DNA from: Mesorhizobium sp. Root102
GTDB lineage: Bacteria > Pseudomonadota > Alphaproteobacteria > Rhizobiales > Rhizobiaceae
Direction: 5' to 3'
DNA length: 64,000 nucleotides
NCBI RefSeq assembly: GCF_001425625.1
Contig: NZ_LMCP01000023.1
Span: 334,494 to 398,493 of the forward strand
Shown here: positions 17,597 through 25,087 of the stretch, piece after piece
How the letters are laid out: each line of letters starts with the position of its first letter
Position numbering within the stretch: the first letter of the stretch is position 1
Notes under the pieces: generated by a model
Databases searched by the model: none
What the model was told of the DNA's origin: nothing
Seen by the model: only the letters and a program-made list of their open reading frames with translations
Translations under genes and position numbers: made by a program

Positions 17597-17881
17597 ATGG
17601 AAATTGCCTCTGAAACGGTTCTGCGGCTGGCGGAAGACGCTTCGGTCCAGCATGTCGGCGATGGCGCCGTCGTGCTTTTGGCGCGTAGCGGCCAGCTCTA
17701 CACGTGCAACGGCACGACCGAAGCCTTTCTCGACAAGGTGGACGGCGCGCGCAACCTCGACCAGATCGTCGACCTGCTTTGCGAGGAGTTCGAGGTCGAC
17801 AAGGGGACGCTCGACCAGGACATCGCGGCACTGGCCACGGACCTGGTCTCGGAAGGTATCCTCGCCGCGCCAGATGCTTGA
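17597..17881 (+). CDS. PqqD-like RiPP recognition protein (lasso B1 type)
   Basis: A 94-residue PqqD-family protein. Such domains (RRE) bind the leader peptide of a ribosomal precursor and present it to modifying enzymes; in lasso peptide systems the stand-alone version is B1. The sequence begins MEIASETVLRLAEDASVQHV and continues with a beta-rich GAVVLLARSGQLYTCNGTTE and helical C-terminal half LDQIVDLLCEEFEVD, as in PqqD. The ATG at 17597 is chosen because it coincides with the domain start; in-frame codons upstream (for example ATG 17522) would add residues without family resemblance. The B2-type protease starts 19 bp downstream. Confidence 0.75.
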   Translation: MEIASETVLRLAEDASVQHVGDGAVVLLARSGQLYTCNGTTEAFLDKVDGARNLDQIVDLLCEEFEVDKGTLDQDIAALATDLVSEGILAAPDA

Positions 17882-17900
17882 TGGCTAAGGGTGCCGCCTG

Positions 17901-18335
17901 ATGGCCGACGGTCCTCTCCTGCGCGCTTTGTTTCGCTGCCACATCTGGGCAAGCGCACGGCTGATGCCGGTCCTGGTCGCCAACCGCAGCTTCGAGGACG
18001 TGCTCAAATGGGCGCCGCTCACCTCGTCGACGCCCTATCGCGGCTTGCCATCCGCCTACATCGTCGCCGCCGTCAACCGCGCCGTTCGCCATCCCTGGCT
18101 GATGCGCGACCGCAGGTGCCTGAGAGAGGGCCTGCTCGGTCATCGTTTCCTGCGCCTTGCCGGCTTCGATCCGGACCTGCGTTTCGGCGTCGATCCGAAG
18201 TCGATGCAGGCGCCGCGCATGTCGGCGCATTGCTGGGTCTGCCTCGACGGCAGGCCGGTGGTCAGCGACAGTCTTCCCGGCATGGTCGAGATCTACCGTC
18301 ACCATGCCGATGCCCAAAAGGTGCGTCCCACTTGA
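17901..18335 (+). CDS. Lasso-peptide-type B2 cysteine protease (transglutaminase fold)
   Basis: A 144-residue protein of the Transglut_core3 family, the leader-peptidase of lasso peptide biosynthesis (B2). The catalytic triad is visible: Cys73 in RRCLREG, His110 in MSAHCWVCLDG and Asp116 in the same motif, with the conserved LRLAGFDPDLRFGV segment between. Length matches free-standing B2 proteins. It follows a PqqD-like gene and overlaps the kinase-like gene by 4 bp (TTGA), so the three form an operon. In a complete lasso system B1 and B2 deliver the core peptide to an asparagine-synthetase-like cyclase (C); none is present here. The product could act on a distant precursor or on a different kind of peptide. 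Confidence 0.8.
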   Translation: MADGPLLRALFRCHIWASARLMPVLVANRSFEDVLKWAPLTSSTPYRGLPSAYIVAAVNRAVRHPWLMRDRRCLREGLLGHRFLRLAGFDPDLRFGVDPKSMQAPRMSAHCWVCLDGRPVVSDSLPGMVEIYRHHADAQKVRPT

Positions 18336-19309
18336 CCAGACCTTCAGCGTGTTATGGCCTCAACGGCCAGATCCTCGGCATATCAGCCGAGCGCTCCGAG
18401 CTATGGCAGGATCTCGACAGGATGCTCGCAGGCTTGCGTGTCGCGGAACCGGTCGAGCCTGACTTTCGTCTCGGGATCACCGAAACAGAGACCCTGGACG
18501 AGACACCCCATGGATCGCTCGTCTTCGCTGGCGAGGTGCCGGAGGATGGCTCCTGCCGGATGATCGAGGACGGCGGCACCGTCCATCTCGTCTTTCCCGG
18601 GCGTCAGACGGTTGCGATCAATGGCGGGGATGGTTGGGCAGAGCTCCGGGTTCGCCCCGGTACGAAAGCCGCGTGGACGCCGTCGATGCTGGTCCTGGAC
18701 GCCGCGCTCGACGCCGGTGGCCAGCATATGCTTCACACCGCGGGCCTGACGTTGCCGGATAGCGACGCAGTGGTGCTGATCCATGCCCCGAGCGGAACCG
18801 GCAAGACCACGACGTCGCTGGCGCTGGCAACACAAGGCTTTGGCCTCTGCTCCGACGACGCCATGATCGTCAATGTCGCGTCGGGCAAGGTCGTGGCCTG
18901 GGGCTTGCCGCGCGCCGTCAAGATCCACCGGAAGACGGCCGAGATGATCCCGCAGGTGGCGCCATGCCTTCGCCAGACGTGGGATCGCAACGGCGAGCAG
19001 CCCGTCTCGCTTGAAAGGCTGGCCGGGATCGTGCGGGTCGAAAACGCGTCCGCCAGGCCGGTGGCGGCCCTTCTCCACCTGGCGCGCTCCGCCGACAGCC
19101 AGACCCGACTCGTCGCCATGGCCAGGACCGACGCAATGGTGGCGCTGGCGGTGGACAATGTCCGCACGGGCATGACCGGGCTGCTGCCGATGCAAAAACG
19201 CCGGTTGGCGACCATCGCCGGGCTGGTCAATTCGGTGCCGACCTTCCGATTGGAGGTGGGTGCGCGCCCGGCCGACGCGGCGACGCTGATCAGCGCCGCT
19301 CTGGATTGA
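18332..19309 (+). CDS. HPr-kinase-related P-loop kinase
   Basis: A 325-residue protein related to HPr kinase/phosphorylase. A Walker A motif HAPSGTGKTTTS lies at about residues 151-162, followed by GFGLCSDDAMIV, similar to the HprK region around the second acidic site. HprK-like enzymes occur in some lasso clusters, where they phosphorylate the peptide C-terminal serine (paeninodin type), and in exopolysaccharide and exosortase loci. The start is taken as TTG 18332, overlapping the B2 stop; no in-frame ATG retains the N-terminal part. It ends 7 bp from the convergent nucleotidyltransferase. Substrate is unknown; the large gap in position from the HPr gene at 23.8 kb makes HPr a less likely target. 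Confidence 0.72.
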   Translation: MTRPSACYGLNGQILGISAERSELWQDLDRMLAGLRVAEPVEPDFRLGITETETLDETPHGSLVFAGEVPEDGSCRMIEDGGTVHLVFPGRQTVAINGGDGWAELRVRPGTKAAWTPSMLVLDAALDAGGQHMLHTAGLTLPDSDAVVLIHAPSGTGKTTTSLALATQGFGLCSDDAMIVNVASGKVVAWGLPRAVKIHRKTAEMIPQVAPCLRQTWDRNGEQPVSLERLAGIVRVENASARPVAALLHLARSADSQTRLVAMARTDAMVALAVDNVRTGMTGLLPMQKRRLATIAGLVNSVPTFRLEVGARPADAATLISAALD

Positions 19310-19316
19310 AATCAAG

Positions 19317-20339
19317 TCAGGCAATCTGCGGCCTGGCCTTGGCCAGCCGCTGGATCCACCGGAAGGCGTCGCGGCGCAGGCGCGAACCAAGCTTGTCCCT
19401 GGAGTTGACGCTAAGCAGCGTGTTCGTGTTGATCAACCGCCTGGCCAGCCGTATCGAGAGATCGGGCTTGATCCGGCCGGCGAGCTCAAGCGCGCGGCTC
19501 TCCTCGAACAATTGGCCGGTCACATTGAGCACAACAGCCAATTCAAGCTCGATGCCGGTCATGCGGGCAGCGTCGAACAGGCGTCTTTCCGCTTCGGGTG
19601 ACTGCAGCGCTCGCACGCCTTGCAGCACGTCGACGCAAAGCTGCAGCCGATGGAATTTGTGGCCGCCGGCGGCGTGCACGATGGCGATCGTCAAAAGTGC
19701 CGCCGGCGTGTCTGTCGCTTCGCCGTCGATCGCGCGCAATTCCCGGAACCCCAGCGACAGGCGCCGCCGCATGCCGGTGTCATGCACCAGGTCGCCATGC
19801 AGCTCGACCAGCAGGCTCGAATTCTCCTTTTCGAGCCATTTGAACTCCTGCAGCTCGTAGGATTCAGCCTCATTGCTGCCAAGCTCGAAGCCGCAGGCCG
19901 CGATCACCCGGTTTGCCCGCGAAAGGTTGGTGGGCTCGACCAGGATGTCGATGTCGGTGAACGGCCTGTCGGCGACGTTGCGGTAGAGCTTTCGCGCGAA
20001 GACCGGACCCTTGACGATCCGCGCCGGAACATTGTCCGCCGCCAGCCCTTTCATGATGCGGTCGCCATGGTACTGCAGCAGCATCGACTGGCCGGTGGCG
20101 ATCGTTCCCTTCTGGCGCAGATCGTCCAGCCTGCCGTGCAGGTCCGCATCCGCCGGCAGATGCGCGTCGCCGCGCTCTTGCAGCTTGCGCAGCATGATCG
20201 GCAGCACGCCATGGAACTCGGCATTGTCGAGCAGCGCGGTCAGGGACTTTGCCGACAAATTTTCGCTGGTAGCCGCTGCCTCGGGATCGGCGAAGCGCAG
20301 CAAGAGTCTTTCTTCGGCAGAAGTAAGCGATGACAGCAT
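19317..20339 (-). CDS. Nucleotidyltransferase family protein (NTP_transf_5)
   Basis: A predicted 340-residue protein of the uncharacterised nucleotidyltransferase family found in lasso-like and exopolysaccharide loci. The signature KGPVFARKLYRNVADRPFTDIDILV (about residues 110-135) contains the DxD metal pair. A helical C-terminal half follows with HAAGGHKFHRLQ. ATG at 20339 is preferred over an upstream TTG at 20363. It is convergent with the HprK-like gene and lies 39 bp downstream of dhaK in the same direction, so it may be transcribed with the dha operon even though its family association is with the B1-B2-kinase genes. The molecule modified is unknown. Confidence 0.72.
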   Translation of the reverse strand: MLSSLTSAEERLLLRFADPEAAATSENLSAKSLTALLDNAEFHGVLPIMLRKLQERGDAHLPADADLHGRLDDLRQKGTIATGQSMLLQYHGDRIMKGLAADNVPARIVKGPVFARKLYRNVADRPFTDIDILVEPTNLSRANRVIAACGFELGSNEAESYELQEFKWLEKENSSLLVELHGDLVHDTGMRRRLSLGFRELRAIDGEATDTPAALLTIAIVHAAGGHKFHRLQLCVDVLQGVRALQSPEAERRLFDAARMTGIELELAVVLNVTGQLFEESRALELAGRIKPDLSIRLARRLINTNTLLSVNSRDKLGSRLRRDAFRWIQRLAKARPQIA

Positions 20340-20402
20340 CGAACCAGCCAGCGTTGCGAGCAAGTCAGGAATGGTTGCAGAAAAGCCTGATGGAAGCCAG
20401 GG

Positions 20403-21389
20403 TTACATGCCCCAGCGCAACGCCGCCGTGTGTACCGGTTCGTCCCAGAATGCGGTCGTCTCGTCGTCGAGCATGGTGAGTGTGATCGAGCAGCCGGCCA
20501 TGTCGAGCGAGGTGACGTAGGAGCCGACCAGTGAACGGGTCACCGTCACGCCGTGCTTCTCGAAAATCGCCCGCGCGCTGTTGTACATCAGATAGAGTTC
20601 CATCAGCGGCGTGCCGCCGAAGCCATTGACGAACAGCAGCGCCGGGCCTTTCGCCTTGTCGCCGAGATCGCCCAGGATCGCGGCGCAAATCTCCTGCGCG
20701 GTAGCATCCGCGCTTTTCAACGTGTCGCGCCGGCGTCCGGGCTCGCCATGGATGCCGACACCAAACTCCATCTCGCCGTCGCCGATGTCGAAAGTCGGCT
20801 TGCCCGCCGCCGGCACGGTGCAACTGGTCAGCGCGACGCCCATCGAGCGGGTGGCAGCGTTGACGCGGTCGCCGAGCGCCTTCAACGGTGCCAGCGCCAG
20901 GCCATGTTCTGCCGCCGCGCCGACGATCTTTTCCACCACCAGCGTGCCTGCGACGCCGCGCCGGCCCGTCGTATAAGAAGAATTCTCGACGGCGACATCG
21001 TCATTGGTCACGATCTGCTGGACGCCTTCCGACATCTCGGCCGCCATGTCGAAATTCATCACGTCGCCTTCATAGTTCTTGACGATGAACAGGCAGCCTG
21101 CACCGGTGTCGACGGCCTGCACCGCCGCCAGCATCTGGTCCGGTGTTGGCGAGGTGAACACTTGGCCGGGGCAGGCGGCGTCCAGCATGCCGTGACCGAC
21201 AAAGCCGCCATGCAGTGGCTCGTGACCGGAACCGCCGCCGGAGATCAGCGCCACCTTGCCCGGCCGCAAGGCCTTGCGGCGGATGAATTTGTGCTCGTCG
21301 CCAAGCACGAGGATGTCGGCATGGGCGGCCACGAAACCGTCGAGGCTCTCGGTCAGCACCGTATCCACCGAGTTCATGAATTTCTTCAC
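20403..21389 (-). CDS. dhaK: Dihydroxyacetone kinase subunit DhaK
   Basis: A 328-residue substrate-binding subunit that holds dihydroxyacetone or a related ketose as a hemiaminal on a histidine. Seen: SGGGSGHEPLHGGFVGHGML (substrate pocket), FIVKNYEGDVMNF, GIHGEPG with the covalent His, and LFVNGFGGTPLMELYLMYN. The length is that of a split DhaK. It is the last of the dha genes on the minus strand, 37 bp after a small unknown gene. Its partners are DhaL (24413-25084) and DhaM (24027-24416), so phosphate comes from PEP. The true substrate could be another ketose, since this superfamily includes erythrulose and apulose kinases. Confidence 0.9.
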   Translation of the reverse strand: MKKFMNSVDTVLTESLDGFVAAHADILVLGDEHKFIRRKALRPGKVALISGGGSGHEPLHGGFVGHGMLDAACPGQVFTSPTPDQMLAAVQAVDTGAGCLFIVKNYEGDVMNFDMAAEMSEGVQQIVTNDDVAVENSSYTTGRRGVAGTLVVEKIVGAAAEHGLALAPLKALGDRVNAATRSMGVALTSCTVPAAGKPTFDIGDGEMEFGVGIHGEPGRRRDTLKSADATAQEICAAILGDLGDKAKGPALLFVNGFGGTPLMELYLMYNSARAIFEKHGVTVTRSLVGSYVTSLDMAGCSITLTMLDDETTAFWDEPVHTAALRWGM

Positions 21390-21426
21390 GGCCGTCTCCT
21401 CCCGAAATAGGCCTTATACAAAGCGA

Positions 21427-21849
21427 TCAGCTACCTTTTCCGGTGATGCTGGTGATCTTCTGGATAAAATCGTTCACCGCCCTGTCGAGCGCGGCGTTCT
21501 GCTTGTCGTCGCCGAAATCGGGCACGATCAGCGAGACATGCCGCGTCTTGCGCATGCCCGATGCGATCGACATCTTGCCTGGATGCGCCTGGTGATAGGC
21601 AGCGAGAAACTGGTCACGCTCGGCCGGGCTGAAATGGCAGACGGAAAATATAGCCGGCAAATGTTTTGATGGAATCGGGATCGAGTAGGCCGGGCTGGAA
21701 ATCTGCGTGACGAAACTGCGGTGCTTGCCGAGCGCATCGGCGAGGCGCTGGCGCATACCGGACGGGCGCTGGTCGATGACGTGCGACAGGATCGTCTTGT
21801 AGGCGCGGATCGCCTCTTCGGAACCGGGTTCGGGTGCCTTGTCGACCAT
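21427..21849 (-). CDS. Hypothetical protein in dha operon, HTH-like N-terminal half
   Basis: A 140-residue soluble protein with no family I can name. ATG 21849 lies 11 bp after the Enzyme I stop, so it is co-transcribed. Residues about 15-55 (AYKTILSHVIDQRPSGMRQR, LADALGKHRSFVTQISSP) have the shape of an XRE-like helix-turn-helix, with a spacing of helices resembling DNA-binding regulators. Residues 60-90 contain FSPAERDQFLAAYHQAHPGK. It could be the operon's own regulator; that is only a guess from helix pattern and position. Confidence 0.7.
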   Translation of the reverse strand: MVDKAPEPGSEEAIRAYKTILSHVIDQRPSGMRQRLADALGKHRSFVTQISSPAYSIPIPSKHLPAIFSVCHFSPAERDQFLAAYHQAHPGKMSIASGMRKTRHVSLIVPDFGDDKQNAALDRAVNDFIQKITSITGKGS

Positions 21850-21860
21850 GCCAGCCGCGC

Positions 21861-23435
21861 CTAGACCGAAATATCCGCGATGGCCGCCTTGGCCATGGCG
21901 AGTTGCGCCGGTGCAACGGAAAGATCGCGCAGGCCGATCTCGAGCAGTGACGGGATCGAGGCTGGGTCGCCGCTGGCATCGCCGCACAGGCTGATAGGGA
22001 TATTCTCCCGCTGGCCAAACGCGGTCACCGCAGCGATCAGCCGCAGCACGGCCGGATGACGGACCGAATTGAGATGTGCCACCGCAGCGTTGTCGCGGGC
22101 CGCCGCCATCACATACTGGGTAAGGTCGTTGGAGCCGATCGAGAAGAAGGCGGCATCAGTAAAGGCTTCGGGCACGATCGCCACCGAAGGCACCTCGACC
22201 ATGATGCCGAGCGGCGGCATCTTGTGCACGATGCCGCGCGTGGCAAGCACCGCCTGCTCCTCGGCGAACATCGCCGCTGCCTGCCGGTATTCCTCCACAA
22301 TGGCGATCATCGGAAACATCACTTTCAGACTGCCGTGGACGGCGGCGCGCAGCAGCGCCCGGATCTGTACACGAAACACCTCGGGTCTTGCCAGCGACAG
22401 CCTGATCCCGCGCAGGCCGAGGAATGGATTGCCTTCCGCGACGGTGAAGCCCGGCACCGGCTTGTCGCCGCCGGCATCGACGGTGCGGATCGTCACCGGT
22501 TTGTCGCCGGCCCACTCCAGCACCTTGCGATAGGCGCGATACTGCGTCTCCTCATCCGGCAGAGTCTTGCCGAACAGGAATTCGGTGCGCATCAGGCCGA
22601 CGCCGTCGCAGGTCGCGATGTCGATGCCGTCGACATCGGACGGGTCGGCGATGTTGACCTGCACACGCACCATCGTGCCGGCCTTGGTCACCGCCGGCCG
22701 CGCCAGGAACGTTCCAGCCCGGTCGCGGCGCGCCGAGAATGATGAAGAGGATTGGCGAAAGGCGTCGATTTCGGCTTTGGACGGCGACAGCACGATGCCG
22801 CCATGTTCGGCGTCGAGCAAGGCGATGCCGGCAGGATGGGCCGGTGAGCTGCCAAGACCCACAACCATGGGGACGCCGCGCGAGCGCGCCAGCATGGCGA
22901 CGTGGCTGGCGGTGCTGCCCGCCTTTAGCGCGATGCCGCCGCCGCTGGTCCAGTCGGTTTCGAGGAAGCGCGTCGGCGCGATGTCCTCGCCGTAGAGGAT
23001 GGCACCGGCTGGCGCCGGGACGTCGCCATCCTCGGACAGGGCTCGCAGCACCTGGTCCCTGATGTCGCGGATGTCAGCGGCACGCGCGCGAAAGTAATCC
23101 TGGTCGGAAGCATCGTAGCCGGCGATTTCGGCGTCGAGCGCCTGCCGCCAGGCCTTGTCGGCAGGCAGGCCGGTCCGGATCGCGGCAAAGGCCGGGCTGC
23201 TCAGCGCATTATCCCCCAGCATGGCGATCTGGAACTCGAGAATGTCGGCGGCATCGCCCACGGCCATCTCGATCAATACTGTAAGGCGGCCCGCCGCGAT
23301 GGCGATTGCGGTTTCGAGCGCGGCCTTCTCGTCGTCGGCTGTTTCCTTGCCGACATAGGATACGACAGTCTTGTCGAGGTCGAACAGCGGCCCCTCGGCA
23401 TAGCCGGCCGAGGCCGAAATGCCTTTAACCCGCAT
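21861..23435 (-). CDS. PTS Enzyme I (phosphoenolpyruvate-protein phosphotransferase)
   Basis: A 524-residue cytoplasmic Enzyme I that transfers phosphate from PEP to HPr. The N-terminal domain has the active-site histidine His178 in GSTASHVAMLARSRG; the C-terminal PEP-binding TIM barrel shows DGVGLMRTEFLF, GNPFLGLRGIR, FFSIGSNDLTQY and SLCGDASGDP with the conserved Cys. It has no GAF domain, so it is not PtsP. The start at 23435 begins the EI domain (MRVKGISASAG). It is slightly shorter than E. coli PtsI (575). Position inside the dha operon with its own HPr indicates service to DhaM. Confidence 0.88.
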   Translation of the reverse strand: MRVKGISASAGYAEGPLFDLDKTVVSYVGKETADDEKAALETAIAIAAGRLTVLIEMAVGDAADILEFQIAMLGDNALSSPAFAAIRTGLPADKAWRQALDAEIAGYDASDQDYFRARAADIRDIRDQVLRALSEDGDVPAPAGAILYGEDIAPTRFLETDWTSGGGIALKAGSTASHVAMLARSRGVPMVVGLGSSPAHPAGIALLDAEHGGIVLSPSKAEIDAFRQSSSSFSARRDRAGTFLARPAVTKAGTMVRVQVNIADPSDVDGIDIATCDGVGLMRTEFLFGKTLPDEETQYRAYRKVLEWAGDKPVTIRTVDAGGDKPVPGFTVAEGNPFLGLRGIRLSLARPEVFRVQIRALLRAAVHGSLKVMFPMIAIVEEYRQAAAMFAEEQAVLATRGIVHKMPPLGIMVEVPSVAIVPEAFTDAAFFSIGSNDLTQYVMAAARDNAAVAHLNSVRHPAVLRLIAAVTAFGQRENIPISLCGDASGDPASIPSLLEIGLRDLSVAPAQLAMAKAAIADISV

Positions 23436-23568
23436 TTCTCGAACTCCATGCGGCCTGCGTTGCTCTTTCGGCGAGGCATATACGGCGACGGGCGGCGAAA
23501 AGCGTATAAAGACATACGGTTGAGCCGCCCGTCGCCGTAGATGGCCGCCGAAAGGCAACCCGAAAGGG

Positions 23569-23664
23569 CCGGTTGAAGAAACCGGCAGGCGGCGTCGCCG
23601 CGCTTGCCCGATGGAGCCGCATCGCTCGTCGCGCGGCTCCTACCCTGCCGGCTTCTTGAACCGG
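23569..23664. other. Large nested inverted repeat between HPr and Enzyme I genes
   Basis: Two arms of 21 bp (23569-23589 and 23644-23664) are complementary at 19 positions. Inside the loop are GGAGCCGC (23613-23620) and GCGGCTCC (23633-23640), a perfect 8-bp pair, and GCGGCG/CGCCGC near 23590-23602. It occupies the only long gap (266 bp) within the dha operon. It could be an RNA structure setting relative expression, or a repeat element. Confidence 0.55.
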
Positions 23665-23701
23665 CGCAGGCCACATCGAGTGTGAGAAATGCGGCTTAAG
23701 C

Positions 23702-24004
23702 CTAAGCGGTCCGGACATGGTCCGCGCCTTCATCGAAATCGCGCCGCACCAGTTCGACCAGCGCGTCGACGGCATCATTGGCGCCGTCGCCGCTGGCCCT
23801 GATGTGCAGCACCGTGCCCTTCGGCGCCTTGGCCGCCATCACCTTGACGATGCTCTTGGCGTCGAACCATGGTCCATTGGCGGCCAGCGCGATTTCCACC
23901 TCGGCGGCAAAGGTCTTGGCCAGCTTGGTGAACTTCACCGAAGGACGCGCGTGCAGGCCCACCTCGTGGGTGATCACAACGGTCGCTTCGGCGGATACGG
24001 ACAT
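23702..24004 (-). CDS. HPr phosphocarrier protein
   Basis: A 100-residue HPr with the active-site histidine His18 in THEVGLHARPSVKF. It relays phosphate from Enzyme I to DhaM. The Ser-46 region of Gram-positive HPr is not conserved in an obvious way. ATG 24004 is preferred over a TTG at 24013 because AGGAA lies about 11 bases before the ATG and only 2-3 before the TTG. It is followed by a 266-bp structured gap before Enzyme I. Confidence 0.9.
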   Translation of the reverse strand: MSVSAEATVVITHEVGLHARPSVKFTKLAKTFAAEVEIALAANGPWFDAKSIVKVMAAKAPKGTVLHIRASGDGANDAVDALVELVRRDFDEGADHVRTA

Positions 24005-24026
24005 GTCTTTCAAAATTCCTGTTCAA

Positions 24027-24416
24027 TCACGACGGCGACAATTCATGCGCCGTCGCCACCACTTCCCTGAGCGAGGCGCCGCCGGAGGCTTCGGTCGCCG
24101 CCATCACCGCGCCTTCGACGATCGGCGCGTTGCACACGATGATCTTTTGCGACCGTGGCTCGCCGATCATCTCCACCGCCATTTCTGAGTTGGTCTCGGC
24201 GCCGCCGAGATCGACCAGAATGGCGACGCCGGCTTCCGACCAGGCCTTCTCGATGGCGCCCATGATCGCCTCGACATTGGTGCCAAGCCCGCCATGACCG
24301 TTTCCGCCGCACCATGCAAGCGGCACTTCGTCGCCCACCATCTGGCGCACCATGTCGGCCGTGCCCTCGGCGACCAGCGGCGAATGCGAAACGATGACGA
24401 TGCCGACATTGCTCAT
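24027..24416 (-). CDS. dhaM: DhaM phosphoryl donor subunit (EIIA-mannose-like)
   Basis: A 129-residue single-domain DhaM of the EIIA-Man fold. VGIVIVSHSPLVAEGTADMV carries the phosphorylated His10 in the VSHS motif; GGLGTN and ILVDLGGAETNSEMA are conserved. It lacks the HPr and EI domains fused to DhaM in E. coli; these are supplied by separate genes downstream. The start overlaps the dhaL stop as ATGA (24413-24416). Confidence 0.9.
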   Translation of the reverse strand: MSNVGIVIVSHSPLVAEGTADMVRQMVGDEVPLAWCGGNGHGGLGTNVEAIMGAIEKAWSEAGVAILVDLGGAETNSEMAVEMIGEPRSQKIIVCNAPIVEGAVMAATEASGGASLREVVATAHELSPS

Positions 24417-25084
24417 GGCTGACCTTCCAGCGTTTCGACGATCGTGCGCACCAGAAGCGTGGTCGAACGTGCGCCGGCATCCATATGGCCGATCGAACGG
24501 TCGCCGAGGAACGACGCACGGCCGCGCAGGGCCTTCATAGGCACGGTCGCCTTGGCCGCAGCGTCGGCGATATCGGCGATTTCCGGCGCTGTCTTTCCCT
24601 GCAGCAGCGCGTCGTGCACCGGCTGAAGCACGTCGAGCATGGTTTTTTGTCCAACCTGCGACTTGCCGCGAGCTGCCACAGCTTCGATGGCCTTGCCGAA
24701 AGCCGCCGTCAGATTGGCGCGATCGGGCGCCGCCGAAATCTGCTTGCCGAGCGCCAGGAACAGGGTGCCGAACAGCGGGCCGGAGGCGCCACCGACCGTC
24801 ATCACCAGCTTGGTGCCGATCGCCTTCAGGGCTTCGGGCAACGGCCTGGCCGAAAACGCCGCGGCTTCGGCCCGCACGGCCTCGAAGCCGCGCTTCATGT
24901 TCAGCCCGTGGTCACCGTCGCCGATCGCCTGGTCGAGCGTGGTCAACTCCTCGGCGTGCGCGGCAATCGTATCCGCGGCGGCCGCGATCAGCCTGGCAAG
25001 GTTCAACGCCGCCATGTCGCCCGCATTCCCGGTTTCCATGCCGTCCGCAGTATCGAAAGAACGGTCATTCGACAACTGGAGCAT
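24413..25084 (-). CDS. dhaL: Dihydroxyacetone kinase subunit DhaL
   Basis: A 223-residue ADP-binding subunit that passes phosphate from DhaM to substrate on DhaK. Seen: LDQAIGDGDHGLNMKRG (Mg-ADP aspartates), GGASGPLFGTLF, and the C-terminal LGDRSIGHMDAGARSTTLLV. The first 20 or so residues before the DAL domain are unconserved, so an internal start is possible. ATG 25084 lies 3 bp after the stop of the fused kinase. Two further split subunits complete the PEP-dependent enzyme. Confidence 0.88.
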   Translation of the reverse strand: MLQLSNDRSFDTADGMETGNAGDMAALNLARLIAAAADTIAAHAEELTTLDQAIGDGDHGLNMKRGFEAVRAEAAAFSARPLPEALKAIGTKLVMTVGGASGPLFGTLFLALGKQISAAPDRANLTAAFGKAIEAVAARGKSQVGQKTMLDVLQPVHDALLQGKTAPEIADIADAAAKATVPMKALRGRASFLGDRSIGHMDAGARSTTLLVRTIVETLEGQP

Positions 25085-25087
25085 GCG

